A stretch of DNA of 7,133 nucleotides from JANMQK01 sp031370485 (GCA_031370485.1 JANMQK010000059.1:1-7133), one strand, 5' to 3'. Counted from the first letter of the stretch, positions 1-6,362 are shown. The notes: generated by a model not told the origin, from the letters alone. Program-made: numbers and translations.

Positions 1-866
1 CGATGCCGAGGTGCGACGCGTCGTCCTGCGTGTTGCCCGCCGGGTCGGGCGCCTTCTCGATCGCCGCGGGCTCGGCGCGGGGGCCGACCCCTCGGAGGCC
101 GACCCGCTCGGCGCCACGCAGCCGCTCCACGCGGGGCTCGCCGCCGCCACGCTCCGCGGCCGGGCCGCCGACGGCCGGTCCCACGTCCGGCGCGGCGACC
201 GCGTCGACCCGGAGCATCTTGCGAACCCCGCGGCTCCCCGCTGCGCCGCCGACTCAGGGTTCACGCTGCATGCCGACGTCGCCGTCCCCGCCCGCGACCG
301 CCGAGCGGCTGGAACGCCTCGAGGACGGGCACCTGATTTACCGGCTGCGGCATCGCTGGCGGGATGGCACGACGCACATCGTGTTCGAGCCGCACGAGCT
401 GCTGGAGCGTCTCGTGCCTCTCATCCCCGCGCCCCGCGCGCACCAGGTCAGGTACCACGGTGTCCTGGCCCCCTGCCCCGGCTGGCGCGATCGGATCGTC
501 CCGGAGACACTTCCTTCAAGAAAGGCCGCCCGATTCGCGTGCTGCGGAGGCTCCGGGACTACCGCAGAAGGGGAAGCCGGTGCTTCGCTGCCTTCAGTCC
601 TGCGCCGCTCAGTGGAGGACTCGACAACCGCCGGCAGGAGCACCGCGCCGGCCCCGGACAAACGCCGTTATCCGTGGGCCGACCTGATGCGCCGTGTTTT
701 TGCATTTGAGGTCCTCGATTGCCCCGAATGCGGCGGGCGGCTCCGGATCATCGCAGCCATCCATCCACCCAAGGCCACTCGCGCAATCCTTGAGTGCCTC
801 GGCCTCCCGTCACGCGCCCCGCCCGCCGCCCCCGCACGGCCCACCGCTGCGCCCGGGGATTACTGA
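1..866 (+). pseudogene. IS91/ISCR-type transposase, 5'-truncated and frameshifted remnant
   Basis: This is the remains of a rolling-circle (HUH/tyrosine) transposase of the IS91 group. The reading begins off the window in the frame starting at base 2 (DAEVRRVVLRVARRVGRLL, later GFTLHADVAVPARDRR) and is family-like up to about base 300. Homology then continues in the next frame (AERLERLEDG, RHRWRDGTTHIVFEPHELLE, YHGVLAPCPGWRDRIVP) and runs to the TGA at 864-866. The C-terminal part has the usual YPWADLMRRVFAFEVLDCPECGGRL block with a CxxC pair. From memory of the family, a short segment containing a conserved LCRY-xx-RPPLA stretch (a likely catalytic tyrosine) normally sits between the two pieces, so the junction at about 296-305 seems to be a deletion with frameshift. 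No single intact protein can be made here. The family assignment rests on recalled conserved blocks and is fairly secure; the exact subgroup is not. Confidence 0.8.
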
Positions 867-1047
867 TCTCCGCCAGTCACCTCGCCGCATCGCGCGACGC
901 TCCCCACAACCCACCGCTCCGCCCCGCTCGACGCCCCGCAAGGGTCCCCGTGTGTCCGCCACCCGGTCTGCGCCACCAAGCCGCGCACTGTCCGCGCCGC
1001 CGCCGCAGCTTGAATCTCCCGCCACTCGGTCGCCGCTCCGATTTCAG
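867..1047. other. C-rich non-coding spacer after the transposase remnant
   Basis: There is no convincing gene here. Open frames through this stretch are proline/arginine/serine-rich products of C-rich sequence with no recognisable motif. By position it may be the 3' end of the IS91-type element, where such elements carry an end sequence needed for transposition, but I cannot identify that end or a clear hairpin. It runs directly into the first boundary repeat at 1048. Confidence 0.5.
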
Positions 1048-1102
1048 GTTGACAGAACACCCACTATCGGACCCTGGAACCCAGCTTGTCCTTCCTATGA
1101 GC
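1048..1102 (+). repeat. Boundary repeat copy 1 (55 bp; 23-bp core at 1080-1102)
   Basis: The copy reads GTTGACAGA, 8 variable bases, TATCGGACC, 6 variable bases, then a 23-bp core containing CAGCTTGTCCTTCCTATGAG. The core (1080-1102) is identical to 4945-4967 in the same orientation. The whole 55 bp aligns without gaps to the complement of 3793-3847, with about 40 identities by hand count. It lies between the transposase remnant and the kinase gene, whose stop codon is 47 bp further on. The match to copy 3 stops exactly at the core edges (a versus g before, a versus c after). Confidence 0.85.
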
Positions 1103-1149
1103 ACACCTGATCACTTTTGGGAGACGAGCCAGTTTTTCTTCCAATCAAG

Positions 1150-3525
1150 TCACTGCGGGAGACCAACACGCCGCATAAGGTCTTGAAAGCGCGGGTCTGA
1201 GCGCAAACCGTCCAACTCTGGCACAGATTTCAGGAAGAGTATTCCGTAAGCGCCATCCTGATAGGCCTTCTCCAGCCACTCGAACGCTGCATCCTTGTCG
1301 CCGAGGCGCGCATAGATTGCTGCCACACTAAATGGCGAGACATAGCGCCGCTTCGCTAGCTCTTTCAATTCACCCAGGACTTGCTGGGCCTCGTCTCTCC
1401 GCCCCGATGCCGCATAAACATACCCAAGGCCCCCTACTGCTCCCGGGCCGTGCCCCGACAGTTCTACTGCTTTCCGCGATTCGGCAATGGCCTGCTCGAA
1501 CATTGACTTGTTTGCATAGGCTAGCCCCAGGAGCCAGTGCGCGATAACGAAGTTTGGATCTAGCTCCAGGGCTCGCTGGTATTCCTCAATGGCCTGATCG
1601 TACCGGCGTACCAAATAATAATTGAACCCCAGACTCCGGCTGATACCCGGTGAGACGGGGTCTAGCTGCTGGGCCCGTTTGCCCACCGCGATTGACTCCT
1701 CGAACCGCCCCATCGCCGCTAAATACTGCGAGTACCACTCGTGAGCCTCTGCGTAGTTCGGGTTGAGTTCGAGTGCCCGTTTGAACTGCCGCTCAGCCCC
1801 CGACCAGTCCCAGTCGCCTCTAAACTTGTATTCTGCGAGCGAGGTATGAGCTTCGGCGAGCGTGTCGTCTAGTTCCAGTGCCTTTTGCGCAGCTAATTTG
1901 GTCTTTACCATAGCCTCCCTGGGAGGCAGGGCGGAGACAAGGACGCTGCCGAGCGGGATGTAGGAGTCGGCCAGCCCGCTATAGGCCAGCGCATAATTCG
2001 GATCTTTATCTATAGCCTGCTGGAAGTAATCGATGCCTCTCTTGAGTGACTCTTCGTTTCTCTTGTTCGAGTAGAAGCGGCCTTTGAGATAAAGCTGATA
2101 AGCTTCGACATTGTCTGTGTAACGCTTCGCCACGAGCGTCTGTTCTTCGCCGCTTAGTTTCAAACGTAGCTTGTCAGAAATCTCTCGTGAAATTTCTGCT
2201 TGCACTTGAAGTATGTCTGAGAGCTTGCGGCTGTACTGTTCACCCCAGATGCGGCTGTTGTTTCGCGCATCTACCAGCTCTGCGCTGATCGAGAGATTGT
2301 CCCCGCGCTGCGTGACCCTGCCTAACAGGATTGCTCGCACTCCCAATTCGCGTCCGACCGTCTGCGGGTCTATCTCTTTTCCCTTGTAACGGAACGCGGA
2401 ACTGCGCGCTATCATTCTCAGACGAGGCACCTGCGAGAGGCTGTTGATCAGGCTTTCGGTAATACCGTCAGAGAGGTATTCCGTGTCGGGATCAGCATTC
2501 ACATTGACGAAGGGCAGAACCGCGATCGAGTCTATCGCCACGCCTCTTATGGCCAACCAATAAACTGCAATACTTATCGCCGCAAGGATTGCCAACGACA
2601 GCGCTACAAAAGCAAACCGGCGGAAACTGTTGCGCGGCTGGACTGTTGATTTTTCAGCGGTGATTGCACCGGTGCCACTATCTCTCTGGAGATTGAGTAA
2701 ATCTATCGATAAGTCACGAGCCGATTGGTAGCGCCGCTTGCGATCCTTTTCTAAGCATTTGCGCACGATGCGCTGTAACTCGTCAGGCGTGTCGGGCGCG
2801 AAGCGCGCAAGTGGAGGTGGCTCATGCGTGAGAATCGCTGAAGCGCTGGCGGCTGCGCTCTCGCTGGCAAAAGGCCGCCGCCCGCTTAATATTTCATAGA
2901 GCAACACACCGAAGCTGAAGAGGTCGCTACGCGCATCGACTACTTCGCCGCGCACTTGCTCTGGCGACATGTAGGGCACCGTCCCAAGGATCGCGCCTGG
3001 CGTGGTCAACAAGGTCTGGGTCTCGGCCTCCCTGTCTATCGCTCTGGCAACAACCTTCGCCAACCCGAAATCCATCACCTTCGCCTGCCCGCGCGGCGTG
3101 ATGATGATGTTCTGTGGCTTGATATCGCGATGGATGATCCCGTGCGCATGCGCTTCTGCCAGCGCGTCGGCAACCTGCGAGGCGATCGAAAGCGATTCTT
3201 TCAACTCCAGCGGCTTGCGCTTGATTCTCGCATCAAGCGTCTCGCCCTCAACGTACTGCATGACAATGAAGCTGCGTCCGTCCTCTTCGCCAACTTCGTG
3301 TATGGCGCAAATGTTCGGATGATCGAGCATGGCCGCCGCGCGCGCTTCTCTGACCAGGCGCTTCCGGGCGTGTTCATCTGAAATTGTTTCTGTTGGTAAG
3401 AGCTTGATTGCCACCCGGCGGCCAAGCTGTGTGTCTTCGGCAAGATACACTTCACCCATTCCGCCCGCGCCGAGTTGCGAGCGAATTTCGTAGCGGCTGA
3501 GACGAGTGCCGGGAGAAATGGTCAT
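1150..3525 (-). CDS. Membrane-anchored Ser/Thr protein kinase with TolB/FlgO-like and TPR domains
   Basis: This 791-aa PknB-type kinase is complete and should phosphorylate Ser/Thr of unknown targets. Kinase domain at about 10-280: glycine loop GAGGMGEV at 19-26, VAIK lysine K41, helix-C E60, HRDIKPQN with D134 and N139, DFG D152, and SPE at 187-189; all expected catalytic residues are present. One membrane span lies at about 304-327 (VALSLAILAAISIAVYWLAI). A TolB-N/FlgO-like domain follows at about 330-460 (IAVLPFVN, YLSDGITESLINSLSQVP, LGVRAILLGRVT), then TPRs from about 474 to 760 with repeated ALELDPN/AEAH signatures. The kinase faces the cytoplasm and the TPR half is probably periplasmic. 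The start is supported by the family-typical MTISPGTRLSRYEIRSQLGA opening. ATG directly follows the TAA of the mazG fragment and has no clear Shine-Dalgarno, so translational coupling or a weak start is likely. GC is lower than in its neighbours (26 of 60 bases at 2041-2100), which suggests transfer. This architecture is common in Acidobacteriota. Confidence 0.95.
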   Translation of the reverse strand: MTISPGTRLSRYEIRSQLGAGGMGEVYLAEDTQLGRRVAIKLLPTETISDEHARKRLVREARAAAMLDHPNICAIHEVGEEDGRSFIVMQYVEGETLDARIKRKPLELKESLSIASQVADALAEAHAHGIIHRDIKPQNIIITPRGQAKVMDFGLAKVVARAIDREAETQTLLTTPGAILGTVPYMSPEQVRGEVVDARSDLFSFGVLLYEILSGRRPFASESAAASASAILTHEPPPLARFAPDTPDELQRIVRKCLEKDRKRRYQSARDLSIDLLNLQRDSGTGAITAEKSTVQPRNSFRRFAFVALSLAILAAISIAVYWLAIRGVAIDSIAVLPFVNVNADPDTEYLSDGITESLINSLSQVPRLRMIARSSAFRYKGKEIDPQTVGRELGVRAILLGRVTQRGDNLSISAELVDARNNSRIWGEQYSRKLSDILQVQAEISREISDKLRLKLSGEEQTLVAKRYTDNVEAYQLYLKGRFYSNKRNEESLKRGIDYFQQAIDKDPNYALAYSGLADSYIPLGSVLVSALPPREAMVKTKLAAQKALELDDTLAEAHTSLAEYKFRGDWDWSGAERQFKRALELNPNYAEAHEWYSQYLAAMGRFEESIAVGKRAQQLDPVSPGISRSLGFNYYLVRRYDQAIEEYQRALELDPNFVIAHWLLGLAYANKSMFEQAIAESRKAVELSGHGPGAVGGLGYVYAASGRRDEAQQVLGELKELAKRRYVSPFSVAAIYARLGDKDAAFEWLEKAYQDGAYGILFLKSVPELDGLRSDPRFQDLMRRVGLPQ

Positions 3526-3798
3526 TTAATGTAGCGCAAAGCGCATAGGCCAGTCGAATCCGACCCGGGACGCCTTGCTCGAAGTGCGCAGGGCCTTCAG
3601 CAGGGCAGGGAGGCTGGCGGGAACTCCGGAGAAGATCGAGCCGTCCTCCTTGCCCCGCCTCTCGTCGGTCTTGATCTGCTCCCACTGGACCAGCACCTGG
3701 TCCGCGGTGCTCAGCCCCGCGTCCCCGAACACGTGGGGATGGCGCCTGACGATCTTGTCAGCGCCCCCTTTTATGACCTGTTCGAGATCGAAGCGCAT
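3526..3798 (-). pseudogene. mazG: mazG fragment (nucleoside triphosphate pyrophosphohydrolase), truncated at both ends
   Basis: An open frame of 90 codons matches the middle of MazG. FDLEQVIKGGADKIVRRHPH followed by VFGDA resembles the end of the first MazG domain, and SGVPASLPALLKAL followed by ASRVGFDWP resembles the start of the inter-domain region. MazG normally is about 250-280 aa and hydrolyses NTPs with an EExxE...ExxD metal site. The segment bearing those acidic residues would lie upstream of the fragment and is absent, as is the whole second domain, so catalysis is not expected. Homology begins at the third codon and ends just before the last seven (MRFALH and stop). Both limits coincide with copies of an 11-bp direct repeat. 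The frame is open and could still be translated from ATG 3798, delivering ribosomes to the abutting kinase start (TAAATG). Family assignment is confident; any function is not. Confidence 0.82.
3539..3549 (+). repeat. 11-bp direct repeat, left copy, at the 3' end of the mazG fragment
   Basis: AAGCGCATAGG here is identical to 3791-3801 in the same orientation. The two copies bound a 241-bp insert holding all recognisable mazG homology. Its GCGCATAGG part also equals the outer tip of boundary repeat copy 2, so it may be a fourth, minimal copy of that repeat. Confidence 0.75.
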
Positions 3799-3801
3799 AG
3801 G
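3791..3801 (+). repeat. 11-bp direct repeat, right copy, at the 5' end of the mazG fragment
   Basis: This is an exact match to AAGCGCATAGG at 3539-3549; the match ends on both sides (g versus a before, a versus c after). It overlaps the inner end of boundary repeat copy 2 and contains the ATG of the mazG fragment on the minus strand. Confidence 0.75.
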
Positions 3802-3847
3802 AAGTTCAAGCTGAGATTATTGGTCCGATAAGGCCTAATCTGTCAAC
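3793..3847 (-). repeat. Boundary repeat copy 2 (55 bp, inverted, degenerate)
   Basis: On the minus strand it reads GTTGACAGA, 8 bases, TATCGGACC, 6 bases, CTCAGCTTG, two differing bases, CTTCCTATG, C, GC. The block spacing is exactly that of copy 1 at 1048-1102. Against the 23-bp core, 19 positions match. It spans the last codons and stop of the ATPase gene, the short intergenic gap and the start codon of the mazG fragment, so the ends of both reading frames are built from repeat sequence. Confidence 0.75.
3816..3846 (-). promoter_or_regulatory. Possible sigma70-type promoter inside repeat copy 2, reading toward mazG fragment and kinase
   Basis: On the minus strand a perfect -35 hexamer TTGACA (3846-3841) is followed after 19 bp by AATAAT (3821-3816), which is five of six to the -10 consensus. 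The spacing is longer than the optimal 17, and the -35 overlaps the ATPase stop region, so this is tentative. Copy 1 keeps TTGACA but has no AATAAT, so promoter activity would be specific to this copy. Confidence 0.3.
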
Positions 3848-4938
3848 TTGGGATGGACGGAGAGACCGGGTGGCGGGCGCTCTTCTCGGCATACGACCAG
3901 AGTCCGCTTCACTCGATGTTCTTCGAGAAGCGCCCGCACTCCCCGCAGATCTTCGCTGCGCACTCTTTTGGCCGACTTGAACTCGATGGCTAGATCGAGA
4001 TTCCCGATGATGAGATCGACCTCGTGGCGATGGCTCATGCGCCAGAATGCCAGCGGCGCGTGGCGTCCGCTGTAGGCGAGGTAGGCGCGAACCTCGTTCA
4101 GCAGGAAATGCTCGAAGGCCCGGCCGAAAAGATCGGACCCCTCCGAGATTCTGCCTGCTTCCGGGTTCAAGAAGTTCGCGACACCGATGTCGAAGACGTA
4201 AAACTTCGCGGTTTCGACCAGCCGGCGTTTCTTCGCTTTCCTCCACGGCTCGAGAGTGAACCCGAGCAGGGTGTCCTCGAGGATCTGGAAGTAGTTGCGA
4301 ATGGTCGCGGCCGAGACGTTCGTCTCGCGTGCTATGTTCGCGTAGTTGAGCTGCTGCCCGTGGGTCAGACCAACCACCTGCAGGAAGCGAGAGAAGGCAG
4401 GAATGTTCCGGGTCGCCGCTTCGTCGATGATCTCTTCCTTGATGTACGTGTTGACATACGCCCGGAGAAGAGGCGAGGGATCCTCCACGAGGTAGTGGCT
4501 CGGGAGGGTGCCCTGGTTGAACACACGGTGCAAATCGATCCGCGGGATCTCACGACTCGTGAGTGGGAGCAGATGGAATTCGACCGCCCTGCCGCCGAGC
4601 AGGTTGCTCGATTTCCGGCGCAGCTTGCGTGCACTCGAACCGGAAAGCACGAAGCGAGTGGAGGTGTTCTCCAGCAGCCAATGAACTTCTTCGAGAAGGT
4701 CGGGTACCTTCTGGATCTCGTCGATGACCACGACCTGGGGGCGGTCTGCCAACGTCTGCTCCCGCAAGTCACGGGGACGAACGCTCAACTGGGCGGCGAG
4801 ACTGGTGTCCAAAAGGTCGTAGAACCTGGCGTCTGGGAATTGCTGGTGGAGCAAGGTCGTCTTCCCAGTCTGCCGAGGTCCCCACAGAAAGACCGCCGCG
4901 GACATGGTCGCAGGGTTTGGAGTCCATGCTAACTTCAA
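3835..4938 (-). CDS. AAA-type ATPase with C-terminal DUF4143 domain
   Basis: This 367-aa ATPase belongs to a family of unclear cellular role that is often found in variable gene neighbourhoods. Walker A GPRQTGKTT is at about 20-28 and Walker B VVVIDE at 69-74. An AAA sensor-like LSGSSARKLRR follows at 97-107. A helix-turn-helix-like stretch lies at about 196-222 (LNYANIARETNVSAATIRNY). The C-terminal DUF4143 region shows FYVFDIGV at 245-252 and the nuclease-fold-like pattern E275, D307, E318-F-K320 (HEVDLIIG, AIEFKSAK). The first codon given is TTG; the frame is open upstream to a TAG at 4960-4962 inside repeat copy 3. The first in-frame ATG (4905) leaves only eight residues before Walker A, so the TTG or a lost native start is more plausible. 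The protein ends GLSVHPKLTD, somewhat short of the usual family end, and the stop lies inside repeat copy 2. It is transcribed toward the mazG fragment and kinase, divergently from the minD-like gene. Confidence 0.9.
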   Translation of the reverse strand: MKLAWTPNPATMSAAVFLWGPRQTGKTTLLHQQFPDARFYDLLDTSLAAQLSVRPRDLREQTLADRPQVVVIDEIQKVPDLLEEVHWLLENTSTRFVLSGSSARKLRRKSSNLLGGRAVEFHLLPLTSREIPRIDLHRVFNQGTLPSHYLVEDPSPLLRAYVNTYIKEEIIDEAATRNIPAFSRFLQVVGLTHGQQLNYANIARETNVSAATIRNYFQILEDTLLGFTLEPWRKAKKRRLVETAKFYVFDIGVANFLNPEAGRISEGSDLFGRAFEHFLLNEVRAYLAYSGRHAPLAFWRMSHRHEVDLIIGNLDLAIEFKSAKRVRSEDLRGVRALLEEHRVKRTLVVCREERPPPGLSVHPKLTD

Positions 4939-4944
4939 TTCACG

Positions 4945-4967
4945 CCCAGCTTGTCCTTCCTATGAGC
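4945..4967 (+). repeat. Boundary repeat copy 3 (23-bp core only)
   Basis: This is identical over all 23 bases to 1080-1102 (CCCAGCTTGTCCTTCCTATG followed by AGC) and in the same orientation. The outer GTTGACAGA and TATCGGACC blocks of copies 1 and 2 are absent; upstream sequence here is the start of the ATPase gene. It separates the acquired-looking middle region from the GC-rich minD-like locus. Confidence 0.9.
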
Positions 4968-5146
4968 CAGCCGGGGGCGCGGGCGCGGCCCCGCGCGCTG
5001 CGATTACGAAACTAGCGCCGGCCGGGCGGTACGTCAGGGAGATGCCAGTTGCGCGGAGCAGGTTCGCATCGTACCTGATTGATCGAGCGGAGATATCTCC
5101 CGAGGAATGCCGCCGCACGGCGAGCCGGGACAGCAGGGTCGCGATC

Positions 5147-6319
5147 ATGAGAACAATCGAAGAACCGATGGGCCGGCGGCCGCAGATCTGGGCGGTCGGA
5201 GGCGGCAAGGGGGGCACCGGCAAGTCGCTGGTCGCCGTCAGCCTTGCCATCCACCTTGCCGGGAGCGGACGCCGGGTCGTGCTGGTGGACGGCGACCTCG
5301 GGGCTCCGAACCTGCACACGTTCCTCGGTCTCGATCCTCCGCCCGTGGCGCTTGGCGACTTCATCAAGGGAAAAGCGCCGTCGCTCGACGCCGTGGCGGT
5401 CGAGACCGGTGTTCCCCGCCTGCGGCTGATCAGCGGCGCGCGGAACTGCCTCGATCTCGAGAGCCTGAAGCATTTCCAGAAGACCCGCCTGGTGAGGTTC
5501 CTCCTGGGCCTGTCGAGCGACGTCGTGGTCGTGGACCTGGGCGCGGGAACATCGCTGAACGTGCTGGATCTCTTCTCCATCGCCGACCGCGGGGTGATGG
5601 CGATCCTCCCCGAGCCGACGTCTGTCGAGAACTGCTACCGCTTCCTGCGGGCCGCCTACCTCCGCCGCCTGCAGACGCTCGGCCAGAGCCTCGGGTACCA
5701 GCCGGTGGTCAACCTGGTCCTGGAGCACCGCGGCCGCTACACGGTGCCGCGACCCGAGGAGGTCCTCGAGGAGATCCGCCGGATCGATTCCTGCGCCGCC
5801 GCCACGCTCGGGGCGCAGCTGAGGTCGTTCCTCCCGCGCCTCGTCATCAACCAGGCGCGCGACGCGCGGGATGCGGGGCTGGGAAGCCTGATCGAGACCG
5901 TGGCGCGCCGCTTCGTGGGGATCCCTGTGGCCGCGGCCGGGTCGATCCCCTACGACCCGGTCCTGGTGCGCAGCGTGAAGTCGCGGCGGCCGTTCCTGAT
6001 TGAATACTCGCGTTCGAGCACGGCGAGGGCGTTTCGCGCCGTCGCCGAAGCTATCATCACCCCCTGTCCCGAGCGCGAGCAGGGGCCTGTCGATCCCTAC
6101 TCGATCCTCGACCTGCACGCCGGGGCCACGCACGAGGATGTCCTCGCCGCCTACATGCGCCTGAGGCCCGCCCTGCGCTCCGATTCGCCCGCCTTGATCT
6201 CTCTCGACTGCGAGGCGGAGCGGCTTTCGGCGCTGGCCGAGGTCGAATCGGCCTACCGGATACTGTCGCGAAATCTCTCCGTGCCGGGGCGCCCGCCGCA
6301 GCGAGCCCTCGAGTTGTAA
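5147..6319 (+). CDS. MinD/FlhG-like P-loop ATPase with C-terminal J-like helical domain
   Basis: This 390-aa MinD/ParA-superfamily ATPase probably dimerises with ATP and helps place a cell-surface or polar structure. The deviant Walker A KGGTGKS is at 21-27 (signature lysine K21, P-loop K26), Walker A' VLVDGDLG at 45-52 (D48, D50), and Walker B VVVVDLG at 126-132 (D130). The middle resembles FlhG/FleN-type proteins (RGVMAILPEPTSVENCYRFL). Residues about 316-376 (DPYSILDLHAGATHEDVLAA, ending AEVESAYRILSRNL) form the short helical domain seen in some MinD-like proteins; it is J-domain-like but lacks the HPD motif. The N-terminal DQAxxLR motif of true FlhG is missing. ATG 5147 has a weak AGGG upstream; ATG 5168 is also possible, and the frame stays open back to 4904. 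There are no flagellar genes beside it, so the target is unknown. The gene is strongly GC-rich, like the next one, and 57 bp precede the M24 gene. Confidence 0.9.
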   Translation: MRTIEEPMGRRPQIWAVGGGKGGTGKSLVAVSLAIHLAGSGRRVVLVDGDLGAPNLHTFLGLDPPPVALGDFIKGKAPSLDAVAVETGVPRLRLISGARNCLDLESLKHFQKTRLVRFLLGLSSDVVVVDLGAGTSLNVLDLFSIADRGVMAILPEPTSVENCYRFLRAAYLRRLQTLGQSLGYQPVVNLVLEHRGRYTVPRPEEVLEEIRRIDSCAAATLGAQLRSFLPRLVINQARDARDAGLGSLIETVARRFVGIPVAAAGSIPYDPVLVRSVKSRRPFLIEYSRSSTARAFRAVAEAIITPCPEREQGPVDPYSILDLHAGATHEDVLAAYMRLRPALRSDSPALISLDCEAERLSALAEVESAYRILSRNLSVPGRPPQRALEL

Positions 6320-6362
6320 CTCCCCCTTCCGATCGGCTATCCTCGCCCGCCCCGCGCGGGAT

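Larger units (their letters stand above)
3793..4967 (-). mobile_element. Candidate non-autonomous cassette: DUF4143 ATPase between 23-bp inverted repeats
   Basis: The ATPase gene is enclosed by inverted copies of the 23-bp core: the left end on the + strand starts GCGCATAGGAAGTTCAAGCT and the complement of the right end starts GCTCATAGGAAGGACAAGCT, with 19 of 23 positions matching. Almost nothing but the ATPase lies between them, and the gene's last codons run into the left repeat. No transposase is encoded, and I see no target duplication immediately outside the two ends. The element is therefore an inference from symmetry. The same left repeat also pairs with copy 1, so the borders of the real mobile unit are ambiguous. 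Confidence 0.35.

Noticed and set aside
1077..1080. GAAC tetranucleotide as an IS91-type insertion target next to copy 1
   Set aside because: A four-base match is too common to mean anything, and no defined IS end could be located beside it.
694..1186. Open frames of 130-138 codons after the transposase remnant
   Set aside because: Pro/Arg/Ser-rich translations of C-rich sequence without motifs or ribosome binding sites; they overlap the true transposase C-terminus and the repeat.
1048..3847. A 2.8-kb transposon with 55-bp terminal inverted repeats carrying the kinase
   Set aside because: Copies 1 and 2 are indeed inverted, but the right end would include the ATPase stop codon, identity is only about 73 percent, and no transposase is inside. 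Kept as an alternative reading of the repeats and not annotated as an element.
4024..4932. 302-codon plus-strand frame opposite the ATPase gene
   Set aside because: The opposite strand holds Walker A, Walker B and DUF4143 motifs; this reading has none and is a complement artefact.
6340..6362. GC-rich palindrome CCGCGCGG as a terminator between the minD-like and M24 genes
   Set aside because: The stem is very short, and no T-run follows; it is more likely a chance feature of GC-rich sequence.
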